DNA from: Saprospiraceae bacterium
GTDB lineage: Bacteria > Bacteroidota > Bacteroidia > Chitinophagales > Saprospiraceae
Direction of reading: 5' to 3'
DNA length: 64,000 bases
NCBI GenBank assembly: GCA_020631355.1
Contig: JAHDHL010000002.1
Location: forward strand, 69,703 to 133,702
The notes beneath the pieces were generated by a model. The model saw only the letters and a list, made by a program, of their open reading frames with translations. It ran no database searches and had not been told where the DNA came from. The position numbers were made by a program, and so were the translations under genes. Positions 43,133-52,268 of this stretch are shown here, piece after piece (position 1 is the first letter of the stretch; each line of letters begins with the position of its first letter).

Positions 43133-43354
43133 TTAGTGTTCATCCTCGTTAAAGAAGAAATCATCATACCTAGGGTAATCCGGCCAGATATCCTCGATAC
43201 CTTCATATCTTTCCTCATCCTCCTCGATTTGGTTGAGGTTCTCTATGACTTCCAGAGGTGATCCTGAGCGCATAGCATAATCGATTAGTTCATCACGGGT
43301 AGCAGGCCAAGGTGCCTCTTCCAAGTATGATGCTAACTCAATCGTCCAATACAT
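43133..43354 (-). CDS. DUF2795 family protein
   Basis: A 73-residue cytoplasmic protein that is nearly all conserved motif: YWTIELASYLEEAPWPATRD, ELIDYAMRSGSPLEVIENL and the acidic end EDIWPDYPRYDDFFFNEDE. The family is highly conserved in Bacteroidota, but its function is unknown. The very acidic C-terminus suggests binding to a nucleic-acid-binding partner or to RNA polymerase; this is inference. A near-perfect promoter is found about 190 bases upstream, so a long leader is expected. Confidence 0.88.
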   Translation of the reverse strand: MYWTIELASYLEEAPWPATRDELIDYAMRSGSPLEVIENLNQIEEDEERYEGIEDIWPDYPRYDDFFFNEDEH

Positions 43355-43656
43355 AATTATCTTTATTTTGAAGTTTGTACTAACCTAAAGATGTAATCTT
43401 TTTGATTAAACTTTATAAAAAACATCCTTCTTTAGGGTGCATTCAATTTTCTTAACGCATGGATATCTCAAAAGGTTTCGATATCTATACAACTATTTCA
43501 CATAAAATTCAATGCCCTAAAAAGGCGCTGGATTTGCCGCAAAAGTAACAATTGAAACTTAGAAATGCAACAAGAATTTTAAAAGTCACAATTTTCTGAT
43601 TATCAACAGATTACAGGATTACAAATCTATTTATATTGTTAGATGGCGAAGAACGG
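43355..43656. other. 302-bp upstream region with promoter and long leader
   Basis: Contains no gene. It holds the promoter at 43540-43573 and about 175 bases of presumed 5' leader for the DUF2795 gene, mostly A/T, with TTTATAAAGTTTAATC-like runs but no strong hairpin that I can see. Confidence 0.5.
43540..43573 (-). promoter_or_regulatory. Promoter with both Bacteroidota boxes
   Basis: On the minus strand TTGTTG (43573-43568) and TACTTTTG (43547-43540) are separated by 20 bases, matching the -33 TTG and -7 TAnnTTTG consensus. The start would be near 43533. Confidence 0.65.
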
Positions 43657-44823
43657 TTACAATTCTCCGAGAACTTCTCCTTTTCTCAATTCTGTCCTAA
43701 AGGGAAATACACCTATGGAATCATCGTTCTCGGGACCTGTCGGGTCACATATTGTATACTTTCGGCCCTTGAATCTGAATGTCTCTCCCTCAGCTTCCTT
43801 GAAGTATACACCAAAGGACAAATGGTTCGGTAATGCCAATACAATCCCTTCCAAATCCGTTAATTCCTTAAGCAGGTTATAGAACACGGCTACCTTATCC
43901 TCACAATCCACCTTTTCATAATAGAGGCTTTCCTCAGCAGTCAAAGGTTTGTTCTTTTTTCCGAATCCTCTCCTATCACTTCCATAAAGGAGTCCCCTAC
44001 GGGTAAAGGATAGCAGGAACTTTATTCTTTGTTTTTCAGACATTCCTTTCATTGCATCTTCCAATGCAGGAATGAGTGTTTTCCTGGTCGTTGCGGAAAA
44101 AGGGGCCGTAACAAAATATATCTCATCGAAACTCGGATATTCCCTCATGACCTCAATAATGGTTTCATCCACCTGGGCGGACAACTCATAATCCTTACCC
44201 TCGAAATCAAAATAGAATTTCCTCTTACTCAACCGGGGTTCGAGCTTCGGATGTTGGTCCAAAATGAATGAGAAATCCTTTCCCTTATCATTGGGGATGA
44301 ATTGGACTTCATATACAGTATTCACATAACGCCCCTCATATAGGATGACTGATAAATTTGCGAATAATTCACCTCTCATCTCGAACATGGGAGATTCAAA
44401 TAAATCTTCCTTGGTCGCAACGTTCACAAAAATCCTCGACTTAGTGAATGTAATCCTTGCATCATATCCGGATTGTACCAAAATAAACCACGAAACCACA
44501 CTTTGGAACCGGTCAGAACGGGAGCGGCACAAATCATCCAAGGACTGTTCCAACAATCTATAATAAAGCCAATCATTCAACTGGTAAGTAGATTTGGCTT
44601 TCTGGAGAGCATTCAGGTATGTGGTATAAGGTCTTGACTCTAAATCCTTATAAAAGTCCACAATTCCTTGTTCCCTCGATATGTCCTCATTATATCTTGC
44701 AAATAGGGCTTCGTCATAGGACAAACGGATGGATTCACCATAAAAATCGACGTCTTGCTGGGCGGCATGGATTGTTTGAATAAACAATGTTCCCAAGCAT
44801 AAAGCGGTGGTTATCCATCTCAT
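43657..44823 (-). CDS. Exported transglutaminase-fold protein
   Basis: A 388-residue protein with a signal peptide (ALCLGTLFIQTIHAA). The C-terminal third has the transglutaminase-like triad: C307 in EKVDCEDKVAVFYNLL, H334 in ALPNHLSFGVYF and D360 in YTICDPTG. SWFILVQSGYDARITFT (111-127) is an earlier conserved strand of the same superfamily. It may be a periplasmic protease, amidase or crosslinking enzyme; members of the fold cannot be told apart by eye. It is alone on the minus strand. No operon partner is apparent. Confidence 0.75.
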   Translation of the reverse strand: MRWITTALCLGTLFIQTIHAAQQDVDFYGESIRLSYDEALFARYNEDISREQGIVDFYKDLESRPYTTYLNALQKAKSTYQLNDWLYYRLLEQSLDDLCRSRSDRFQSVVSWFILVQSGYDARITFTKSRIFVNVATKEDLFESPMFEMRGELFANLSVILYEGRYVNTVYEVQFIPNDKGKDFSFILDQHPKLEPRLSKRKFYFDFEGKDYELSAQVDETIIEVMREYPSFDEIYFVTAPFSATTRKTLIPALEDAMKGMSEKQRIKFLLSFTRRGLLYGSDRRGFGKKNKPLTAEESLYYEKVDCEDKVAVFYNLLKELTDLEGIVLALPNHLSFGVYFKEAEGETFRFKGRKYTICDPTGPENDDSIGVFPFRTELRKGEVLGEL

Positions 44824-44895
44824 CTATCTTGTCATTTTAATTCTCAAACGCAATGTCAAGCATTTTATTTTAATGGATGGAAAACTAAACAAAAC

Positions 44896-45831
44896 CTAAT
44901 CGAAAGGTACAATCTCCTCATAGTATTTGGCAGCATATCCACCCCAAATACCCAATCCCCCGTCAACGTTTGAAGTGATTCGGGTATAGGATGCAAAAGG
45001 GCCTTGGTTAGCGGCATTGAATTCCAGTGTATTCCAAAAATCAAAATGAGCCTGGTCGATGGCACACCACTTGACCACCACAGTATCTCCCTCTAAAAAA
45101 TAACCGTAGGTAAAGGGATCTATTTCCTCTGTTCGACGTTGTGCCTTTGGGATAGGAAACTCGAAGGATTGTCCATCAAAAATCTTATCATCCACAACGG
45201 AACTGAGCCCTGGAAGTAAGCCCTCCTCATTCACCGCAGTGAAATATCTATAATAATTAGCGGTACCCGCAGGGTCAGAAAATGCACCTGTTAGCTCCTG
45301 CAAGGTATCATTATCAGGATCAGGAATCGGGTCGAAAATCAGGGAATCAATCTCACTCAATGGAGGTATGGTCGTTACCGCTTCCAATACTTCTCCCTCC
45401 GTTTCGATATTCAATTCATAACTCTTTCCCACTTGCCCTATCATAGAGAATGTAAGGTCTGTGTATACACAAAAATTCAATCCCAAACTATCCGAGCTTG
45501 TACCCAGAAAACCAGCAAGGGTTTCCTGCTGTTCGGGCGTTAGGTCATTCAGGCATATCTCAGTAAGGGAAACGGTTTGGTCTCCATCCGAAACGGTCAT
45601 CTCTGCATTATGAATGAACAATTCCTCAAAATTATTGATGTTCAACTCTGAAAAATAGGGCTGGCTCCTTGTAAGGATAACATAGGGCGGTGTGGGTCTA
45701 TCCCCAGCTTCGATGTATCCCTCCACAACTACTTCTGGTTCATATTCTGAATCATCGGGTGTGAATTGGGTTTCGCAAGCGTAAAGCCCTAGGAATAAAA
45801 GTGCTGCTAAAATATATTGTATCTTATTCAT
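44896..45831 (-). CDS. DUF4249 lipoprotein
   Basis: A 311-residue lipoprotein. The ATG at 45831 gives MNKIQYILAALLFLGLYACE with lipobox LYAC. The family signature is EPEVVVEGYIEAGDRPTPPY, then VILTRSQPYFSE, NAEMTVSDGDQTVSLTE and YELNIETEGEVLEAVTTIPP. DUF4249 proteins almost always follow a TonB-dependent receptor gene and are thought to be its surface-exposed partner, like the SusD role in other pairs. Here it starts 60 bases after the receptor stop. The substrate is unknown. Confidence 0.88.
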   Translation of the reverse strand: MNKIQYILAALLFLGLYACETQFTPDDSEYEPEVVVEGYIEAGDRPTPPYVILTRSQPYFSELNINNFEELFIHNAEMTVSDGDQTVSLTEICLNDLTPEQQETLAGFLGTSSDSLGLNFCVYTDLTFSMIGQVGKSYELNIETEGEVLEAVTTIPPLSEIDSLIFDPIPDPDNDTLQELTGAFSDPAGTANYYRYFTAVNEEGLLPGLSSVVDDKIFDGQSFEFPIPKAQRRTEEIDPFTYGYFLEGDTVVVKWCAIDQAHFDFWNTLEFNAANQGPFASYTRITSNVDGGLGIWGGYAAKYYEEIVPFD

Positions 45832-45890
45832 TTCTGTATGTGTGGTATCCATTTGTTATTCAAATATTTGGTCAGGTATTGGCTGAAACA

Positions 45891-48245
45891 TTACATACGA
45901 GGTTTTTGCTTCCATTTGAAATTCCATGTGACGGATGGAATAACGGGAAACAGAGAAACCTTGTATGCACCAATTTCCGCCGTACCTGTGGATACATCCG
46001 TTTCTGGCAAATAATAGATGAAGAATACATTCTTCCTGTTGTAGGCATTGTAAACGGAAAACGTCCAACTTTGGTCAATCTTCTTATTGGGTTTATTGGG
46101 TTTGGGTGTAAGTGTTGCGGACAAATCCAATCGGTGATAAGCATCTATCCTTGCATTGTTCCTAACGCCATATTCCGGGACAAAATTACCCTCGATAAAG
46201 TAGAAACTCTTGACAGGTGTGAATGCATTCCCTGTTCCGTAAACGAATACAGCACCGAAATTCCACTTATCATTGAGTTTGTAATTGGCTACCACGGACA
46301 AATCATGTCTTCTATCGTAGGTTGCCGGATAGGTCAGCCCGTTATTGATATCAGGAAAGGTCCTTTCTGTTCTGGAAAGGGTATATCCTATCCATCCTGT
46401 AAGGTCCCCTTTTCTCTTATTCACAAAGAATTCCACACCATAGGAACGTCCCTTTCCGAAAACGAAATTATCTTCCACGTCCTCACTGGGTTGATTGACG
46501 TAGCTTTCCTGGAAATCAATCTGATTCTCAAGATTCTTATAATATACCTCTACGGATGTTTCATACATATTGTCCTTGAAATTCCTGAAATATCCCAGTG
46601 CATATTGTTGGGCTCTCTGAGGACGAATCAACTCGGAACTGGGCACCCAGATATCGCTTGGCAGTGTGGAAGTCGAACTGGACACCAAATGTAGGTACTG
46701 ATTGGTTTGTGCAAATCCTCCCTTGATGGATGAATTATCAGGAAATGAGTATTTGGCGGAAATTCGAGGTTCAGGGCCAATATAAGTCTTTACGGGTTCG
46801 CCTTTTCCATATTCCGTTTCATCAATCTTGGACGTATAGGGCCCCACTTGGGTAAAAGATGACAGCCTGAAACCTAAGTTAACAGTAAGGTCATCGGATA
46901 TTTTCCAATCATCCATGATATAGATTCCCAATTCGTGGGCAAATTTGGGATCAAATGCCAATTCGAATTCAGTATCCCCAGAATTAGCCGACAAATTCTG
47001 AGGTGTTAGTTTGTGGTGGGTATAATTAACACCGAATTTCATCTCATGTTTGGGGTGTGGGAAATAATCGAAATCCACCTTGCCATTCCAGTCCCTTATT
47101 CCTGATACCACCTTGGCAGCAAATTGGTCCTGACTGAATTTCACCTCAAAATCGTAGCTATTATAAATAGCGGAAACATTCATGAATAGCTTATCATTGA
47201 ACAAGTGATTCCACCTGACGGTGGTTGTAAGATTACCATAAGGGATATTCAATTGGAAGTCCCTGGCATTGGTCTGATAATTCAAGACATCATCCCCCCA
47301 ATATGTACTGACGAACAATCTATCCTTATCGGAAAATTTATAGTTGAATTTTCCATTGACGTCATAGAAATAATAATTCGTACCCGCAGCATCCGTATTA
47401 TTAATCAGTGGTTGCGCCAAATCGAATGCATATGTTCTTCTTCCAGAAAGGATGAATGAACTCTTATCCTTGACGATAGGCCCCTGAATGGCCAATCTTG
47501 ATGCAATCAATCCTACTCCACCCTCTACTTCATAGGCCTTATTGTTTCCTTCTTTCATCTGTACATCCACAACGGATGAAAGCCGACCTCCGTAATTGGC
47601 GGGCATACTTCCCTTGATAAGCGTCGTATTCTTTACCACATCAGGGTTGAAAACCGAAAAGAACCCTAGTAGGTGTCCCGTATTATATACAACGGCCTCA
47701 TCCAACAATACCAGATTCTGATCTGGGCCACCACCACGGACATAAAAACCACTATTTCCCTCTCCTGCGGACTGTACACCCGGAAGTAACTGCATGGCCT
47801 TGAAGATATCCACCTCACCAAGTAGTGTAGGTAATGTCTTGATTTGTTCGATATCCATTTCTACCGTACCCATATTGGTACTCTGGACATTCTGGTCGGG
47901 TGCATCCGCATATACCACGACCTCCTCTATCTCTATACCCAAACCCATTTCGACATTGAGCCTCTGGTCCTCTATCAGATTCACCTCCACTTCCTTATCC
48001 GTATAACCCAGATAAGAGAACACCAAGGTGTATTGGCCTTCGGGTAGGGTCAGGGAATAAAAACCATAGATGTTACTGGTTGTTCCCTTTGAAGCTTCTT
48101 CCTTAACATAAACATTGGCTTCTATCAGGTCCTCACCTGTAGATGCATCCTTAATGTAGCCACTGACAGTAAAATTATTCTGGGAAAAGACAACTCCTGT
48201 AACCATGCACAGGAATAGTGTGAACAGATTGTTCTTCAATTTCAT
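45891..48245 (-). CDS. TonB-dependent outer-membrane receptor with carboxypeptidase-like N-terminal domain
   Basis: A 784-residue receptor. After the signal peptide (ending GVVFSQ), residues about 24-105 form the carboxypeptidase D regulatory-like domain (FTVSGYIKDASTGEDLIEAN). The plug follows (LPTLLGEVDIFKAMQLLPGV and GFYVRGGGPDQNLVLLDEAV), then a 22-strand barrel with alternating aromatic strands to the C-terminus. It imports a large or scarce nutrient with TonB energy. The DUF4249 lipoprotein gene follows. This pairing in Bacteroidota is often linked to peptides, siderophores or metals; the ligand is not readable here. Confidence 0.93.
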   Translation of the reverse strand: MKLKNNLFTLFLCMVTGVVFSQNNFTVSGYIKDASTGEDLIEANVYVKEEASKGTTSNIYGFYSLTLPEGQYTLVFSYLGYTDKEVEVNLIEDQRLNVEMGLGIEIEEVVVYADAPDQNVQSTNMGTVEMDIEQIKTLPTLLGEVDIFKAMQLLPGVQSAGEGNSGFYVRGGGPDQNLVLLDEAVVYNTGHLLGFFSVFNPDVVKNTTLIKGSMPANYGGRLSSVVDVQMKEGNNKAYEVEGGVGLIASRLAIQGPIVKDKSSFILSGRRTYAFDLAQPLINNTDAAGTNYYFYDVNGKFNYKFSDKDRLFVSTYWGDDVLNYQTNARDFQLNIPYGNLTTTVRWNHLFNDKLFMNVSAIYNSYDFEVKFSQDQFAAKVVSGIRDWNGKVDFDYFPHPKHEMKFGVNYTHHKLTPQNLSANSGDTEFELAFDPKFAHELGIYIMDDWKISDDLTVNLGFRLSSFTQVGPYTSKIDETEYGKGEPVKTYIGPEPRISAKYSFPDNSSIKGGFAQTNQYLHLVSSSTSTLPSDIWVPSSELIRPQRAQQYALGYFRNFKDNMYETSVEVYYKNLENQIDFQESYVNQPSEDVEDNFVFGKGRSYGVEFFVNKRKGDLTGWIGYTLSRTERTFPDINNGLTYPATYDRRHDLSVVANYKLNDKWNFGAVFVYGTGNAFTPVKSFYFIEGNFVPEYGVRNNARIDAYHRLDLSATLTPKPNKPNKKIDQSWTFSVYNAYNRKNVFFIYYLPETDVSTGTAEIGAYKVSLFPVIPSVTWNFKWKQKPRM

Positions 48246-48361
48246 ATCGCGTTCTTCTAATTTCTAGATGTAGAACGTTCATCAATCGCTTTTGATTAAT
48301 AATAATCCTTGTTTTTTGTACGAAAACAGTATTAAAAAACGACAGTTGTCATGTAGAATGA

Positions 48362-48396
48362 GTCAGGGGTGCCTCCATACCGGAGACACCCCTGAC
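48362..48396 (-). terminator. Hairpin after the DUF4476 gene
   Basis: GTCAGGGGTG and CACCCCTGAC form a 10-bp stem, then a mismatch and CTCC/GGAG around ATACC. It starts 36 bases after the DUF4476 stop. No T-run follows directly on the minus strand (a TTTTTT run comes 45 bases later), so it may be a terminator or a stability element before the receptor gene. Confidence 0.55.
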
Positions 48397-48431
48397 AATG
48401 ATGCGTTCAAACGCCTCATCCTAAGTACTGC

Positions 48432-49445
48432 TTAGGGTCTTTTGATATACTCATTCAAGTCATCAATAGATGAATCGAACTGGAATGCATCATTCACCAT
48501 GTAATAATTCTTCTTATCTGTTACTCTATTGTATGCATATTGTGCAAATTCCAAACGAGTGCTTTCATGAACAAAAATCTTCATGATATCCCTCACCTGC
48601 TCGGATGAAAGGCAGTTCGCATCGGAAACCTGCTTGGATACTGTCAACTTATCTTCTTCGTGTACCTTGCTTGACACAGACTTTTTCACATTACCGAAAT
48701 CGTATCCGGACATTGCATAATAGCATTGACCGTCATCGACCACTGGTTCGGTATCAATACCCATATCCATGTCCATATCGACATCCATGTCTACATCCAT
48801 ACCAGTCGTTGTAGTAGTGGTGGTAGTGGTAGTGGTCACAGTAGTCGAAGATGAGATATCATCATCAATCCTAACATCTGTATCCATGTTACCATCCATA
48901 TCCACATTGACATCCATATCCACATCAATTCCACCCATATTCACATCAATACTGATTTCATCCCTATCCACATCCCCCTTGGAAGTGGAAGTCGTCGTGG
49001 TTGTTTCCGTAACGGAAATGGAAGTACTGGTTTCTATTCTAGGAGTGGTTGTGTATTCCACAGTAGTTGTTTCTGCAGGTGCAGGAGGAGCACTTGCAAT
49101 GGGAATTGCAGAGTAGAACTTCAACTTGAATCTTCCTTTCTTATCCTGCTTGATGACGTAGGTTACCTCTGCATTGGTACCATCGGCATCCATCACCATC
49201 ATATGTTTCTTTTCCAATGGTTCAATGGTCGCTTCCTTAAAAAGGATTTTAGTAGAATAGTATGGTTGAGTCAATCCTTCCACCCTGATATTCGTTTCAG
49301 GCTCTGCATTTTGTTGTACACCATTAAGGATAAGATGGAAAGGATGTCCGTCTTCAGCAAATACTATAACAGTGGAAGTATTCTGTGCTTCAACAGTACA
49401 AAACAAACCTATTGTGAAAGCAAATAAGGTAAAAATGTTCTTCAT
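48432..49445 (-). CDS. Exported DUF4476 protein with Thr-rich and Asp/Met-rich repeats
   Basis: A 337-residue protein with a signal peptide (ending TVEAQ). Residues 22-115 form a beta domain (VIVFAEDGHPFHLILNGVQQ). Then come two threonine-rich tracts (ETTTVEYTTT..., an 11-13 Thr run near 205) and two Asp/Met/Val repeat tracts of the type DVDMDVNVDMDG and DVDMDVDMDMDM. The C-terminal DUF4476 domain (CLSSEQVRDIMKIFVHESTR, LEFAQYAYNRVTDKKNYYMV) is intact. The acidic Asp/Met stretches could bind divalent metal such as calcium or copper. A TATATTTG promoter box lies 68 bases upstream. Confidence 0.85.
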   Translation of the reverse strand: MKNIFTLFAFTIGLFCTVEAQNTSTVIVFAEDGHPFHLILNGVQQNAEPETNIRVEGLTQPYYSTKILFKEATIEPLEKKHMMVMDADGTNAEVTYVIKQDKKGRFKLKFYSAIPIASAPPAPAETTTVEYTTTPRIETSTSISVTETTTTTSTSKGDVDRDEISIDVNMGGIDVDMDVNVDMDGNMDTDVRIDDDISSSTTVTTTTTTTTTTTGMDVDMDVDMDMDMGIDTEPVVDDGQCYYAMSGYDFGNVKKSVSSKVHEEDKLTVSKQVSDANCLSSEQVRDIMKIFVHESTRLEFAQYAYNRVTDKKNYYMVNDAFQFDSSIDDLNEYIKRP

Positions 49446-49512
49446 TAGTCCAAGTTTTTGAAATGAATAAAAAGATTGGGTATAGCTTGTTGGATGCTCT
49501 ACTTTACGAGGG

Positions 49513-49520
49513 CAAATATA
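49513..49520 (-). promoter_or_regulatory. -7 promoter box of the DUF4476 gene
   Basis: TATATTTG on the minus strand, an exact TAnnTTTG match, 68 bases before the ATG at 49445. Confidence 0.5.
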
Positions 49521-49654
49521 ACTGATATGTTCGGTTTCAGGACGTTATGATTATCATAAACTTGCTTTCAAAAATTTAATTATTTCATAATTCGAGTGAC
49601 CACTTTGTTCTTCTGCCCTAGAATATCCCTTGAGAATCGTGTATATTGAATGAT

Positions 49655-50377
49655 ATGAGTTACAACCAAATTTTCGAGGGTTTATCCGAAAGGGCCCAAC
49701 ACTTGCTTCAGAAGGAGGAGGGAAGTGATATGGATTTCAAAAGGAGTGTCAGTAGTTTCAAATCCGATGATTTGGTCGCATTTGCCAATTCTGAAACAGG
49801 AGGAACCCTGATGTTGGGGATTGATGAGGCAACAGATGAAAGGGGTCGCCAATACGGAAAGATTGTCGGTTGTAAGATTGATGACGAAGCCAAGATGACT
49901 ATCCTGAATCGGGCTAATAGCTGTATTCCACCCATAGATGTGGAAATCTATGTGGAAAATGATGGGGACATTCCATTTTATAGGGTGGAAATTCCATCAG
50001 GTAAGAACAAACCGTACTGTACATCAGGGGGAACCTATAAAATCAGGGACGATGGACAAAATAGGACATTAGACCCTACCCTACTCCTTGAGTTGTTCCT
50101 ACAACAGGAAAACAACACGTTCTCCAATCGTTTTCAATCCGTTACTACCCAATTGGACACCTTGCTCAAGGTGACCCACAATTTGGTGCATCATCATCGT
50201 AAGGATTTGGAGAAGGAAATGAAAAAAATCAAGCAGAAAGTATTGAATATTTCGGAAGAAGCAAAGGGTGCTACCAAAATTTCAATGGATGCCTCTAGGT
50301 ATTCCGAAGAAAATCATAAGCTATTATTGGAACTTGTAGCGGAGGTGAAAGCATTGAAGAATAAAAAACAAGCATGA
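49655..50377 (+). CDS. AlbA_2 (Schlafen-type) domain protein
   Basis: A 240-residue protein, start ATG 49655 (an in-frame TTG lies 9 bases upstream). Residues about 20-140 are the AlbA_2 domain: EEGSDMDFKRSV, DDLVAFANSETGGTLMLGID, RVEIPSGKNKPYCTSGGTYK and IRDDGQNRTLD. AlbA_2 is found in Schlafen-like RNases, helicases and transcription regulators. The rest (about 150-240) is a coiled coil (KDLEKEMKKIKQKVLNISEE). There is no helicase, so it probably works as a binding or oligomerising partner. It overlaps the DUF434 fusion gene by 4 bases (ATGA), so the two are translationally coupled. Confidence 0.85.
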   Translation: MSYNQIFEGLSERAQHLLQKEEGSDMDFKRSVSSFKSDDLVAFANSETGGTLMLGIDEATDERGRQYGKIVGCKIDDEAKMTILNRANSCIPPIDVEIYVENDGDIPFYRVEIPSGKNKPYCTSGGTYKIRDDGQNRTLDPTLLLELFLQQENNTFSNRFQSVTTQLDTLLKVTHNLVHHHRKDLEKEMKKIKQKVLNISEEAKGATKISMDASRYSEENHKLLLELVAEVKALKNKKQA

Positions 50378-51450
50378 GGAATCGAGGACAAGCTCCCAAC
50401 GATCATCAATTATTCAATCCCAAATCCCAACTGGTGTACTATGAGGCCATCAGGGATATGTCATATCTACTCAGTAGGGGCTATGGCCCTAAATCTAGTT
50501 TGCAAATCGTAGGAAATCGATATCGGTTGAATGCTCGTCAGCAAAAAGCCCTACTTGGAATGTCAGCATCCGATACTGCTGTCAAAATGAGGAAAGACAA
50601 GGAGGTCCGAGCCCATGAACTAAGAGGAAAAAAAGTCTGCATTGATGGATTCAATCTTTTGATTATCCTTGAAAGTGCGATTTCGGGTGCTTTCCTTTTC
50701 AAGGGGATGGATGGAGCTTACAGGGACGTAACTTCCGTGCATGGTGGCTACAAACGGGTCAAGCAGACGGAAGAAGCCATTATTCTTATCGGAAAGATAC
50801 TGAATGAATTGGGCGTGAGTGAAGCGACTTGGTACTTGGATGCTCCCATTTCAAATAGTGGTCGGTTGAAAACATTCCTTAGGGAAATAGCAGTACGAGA
50901 ACGATTCAATTGGACATTCGAATTGGTGAATAATCCCGATAAGGAATTAGCGGAAGGTGATGATATCATCATCAGTTCTGATGCCTGGGTCATCGAGGAG
51001 GGGAAACTCTGGTTCAATATGATGGGATACCTCATCAAGCATCATTTACAGGATGTGGAAATCATTTATTCCCAAGCCCGGAAACGCATTGCCCTCGTAA
51101 CTTGTGTCAAGGAAAAGGCGGATTCCTCCTGTGCAGCCAAGGATTTATATCAGGGCCAACTATTCAATCAATTCATGCAGGAGGCTCACGACCAGAATGC
51201 GGACGAAATATACATCCTTTCAGGGAAACATGGTCTTTTGGAATTGGAGGACATCATTGCTCCATATGATTTGAATCTGAATGAACAAAGTAGTGCTTTT
51301 GTCATGGATTGGTCCCGTCAAGTATTGACAGCCTTGGACAAAAGAACGAACTTGGATAATGATCATTTTATTTTCATTACCAATCCTACATATCGTCAAT
51401 TTCTTGTTCCTGAGGTAAGGCATTATTCGGTGCCTTTGGATATTAGCTAA
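50374..51450 (+). CDS. DUF434-DUF5616 fused to DUF6884-like domain
   Basis: A 358-residue protein. Residues 1-75 are DUF434 (NRGQAPNDHQLFNPKSQLVY, DMSYLLSRGYGPKSSLQIVG). Residues 80-235 are DUF5616 with a pattern like a PIN/NYN nuclease fold: CIDGFNLLI (D91), WYLDAPISNSGRLK (D156) and ISSDAWVIE (D203). Residues 236-358 resemble DUF6884 (LVTCVKEKADSSCAAKDLYQ, ILSGKHGLLELEDIIAPYD), a domain related to enzymes that act on bases or nucleotides. The fusion of the two is unusual. Context: coupled to the AlbA_2 gene before it, and followed 25 bases later by an outer-membrane protein. An RNA-acting, stress- or defence-related role is inference. Confidence 0.75.
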   Translation: MRNRGQAPNDHQLFNPKSQLVYYEAIRDMSYLLSRGYGPKSSLQIVGNRYRLNARQQKALLGMSASDTAVKMRKDKEVRAHELRGKKVCIDGFNLLIILESAISGAFLFKGMDGAYRDVTSVHGGYKRVKQTEEAIILIGKILNELGVSEATWYLDAPISNSGRLKTFLREIAVRERFNWTFELVNNPDKELAEGDDIIISSDAWVIEEGKLWFNMMGYLIKHHLQDVEIIYSQARKRIALVTCVKEKADSSCAAKDLYQGQLFNQFMQEAHDQNADEIYILSGKHGLLELEDIIAPYDLNLNEQSSAFVMDWSRQVLTALDKRTNLDNDHFIFITNPTYRQFLVPEVRHYSVPLDIS

Positions 51451-51475
51451 GCGATTTCATCTAATCGAATCAACT

Positions 51476-52237
51476 ATGGAAAGAACAATACTCATGCTAG
51501 TCCTCTTATTTCCCGTGCTTGTCTTTGCACAGGAAGAAGAACAGGTTTATGAAACAGATGAGTCTGAAAAACTCAACGCATATTTTGTGGAATCCAGTCT
51601 GCATTTTTCAATGGGGCTACCCATCAACCAATCCAAAGGGAGTATGGAAAGCGGATTTGGTCTGGGTTTGAATGCATTGCTGGGAAAAGATGGATTCCCT
51701 TTAAGTGGAGGGTTCGATTTCGGTTTCCATTGGCATAGCCAAGTCAATGCAGATGCTTATTTCTGGAATGGGTACTTTGATGAGTTGCATGATTTGAAAA
51801 CCACCAGTTATAGTATTACGGGAGATATCCTAATTCGGGGTGAACCCGACCTTGACTTTCCCGTCCGACCTTATGCGGACCTTTTTATCGGATTCAACCG
51901 ATTGGTCACCTGGTCTTCCATAGAGGGCGATAGTGATTACGAGGATGATCCGGATTTGGATAATTTCGATGAGACCTATAGAGAACAGGGGGACTGGACC
52001 CGCGCTTATGGTGCAGCTGTAGGATGCAAGATTTCAGTATACGAATCCGAATATCCGGATGAGCCCAAGGTTTATGTAAATCTAAGGGTCGCATACAGAA
52101 AAGGCGGAGCTGCTACCTATCTGGCCCGAATGGATGATTATACCATTATAGACAATACTGTAGAAGCCTACGAAGAACGACGTTCGCCTACGGATATGCT
52201 CATGATTCAATTGGGTGTGAATATTAAAATTCAATAG
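51476..52237 (+). CDS. Outer-membrane beta-barrel-like protein
   Basis: A 253-residue protein with a signal peptide (ILMLVLLFPVLVFAQEE). Repeated amphipathic strands (FVESSLHFSMGLPINQSKG, GFPLSGGFDFGFHWHSQVNA, RPYADLFIGFNRLVTWSSIE, KVYVNLRVAYRKGGAATYLA) end in LMIQLGVNIKIQ, typical of small outer-membrane barrels. An acidic loop (EGDSDYEDDPDLDNFDE) lies near residues 145-162. No specific family recognised. It is 25 bases after the DUF434 fusion and 31 bases before the nucleotidyltransferase gene, so it is probably in the same transcript, though functionally it may be a passenger. Confidence 0.75.
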   Translation: MERTILMLVLLFPVLVFAQEEEQVYETDESEKLNAYFVESSLHFSMGLPINQSKGSMESGFGLGLNALLGKDGFPLSGGFDFGFHWHSQVNADAYFWNGYFDELHDLKTTSYSITGDILIRGEPDLDFPVRPYADLFIGFNRLVTWSSIEGDSDYEDDPDLDNFDETYREQGDWTRAYGAAVGCKISVYESEYPDEPKVYVNLRVAYRKGGAATYLARMDDYTIIDNTVEAYEERRSPTDMLMIQLGVNIKIQ

Positions 52238-52268
52238 AATGCCCCATCAACTAAAAAATTAAATACTC

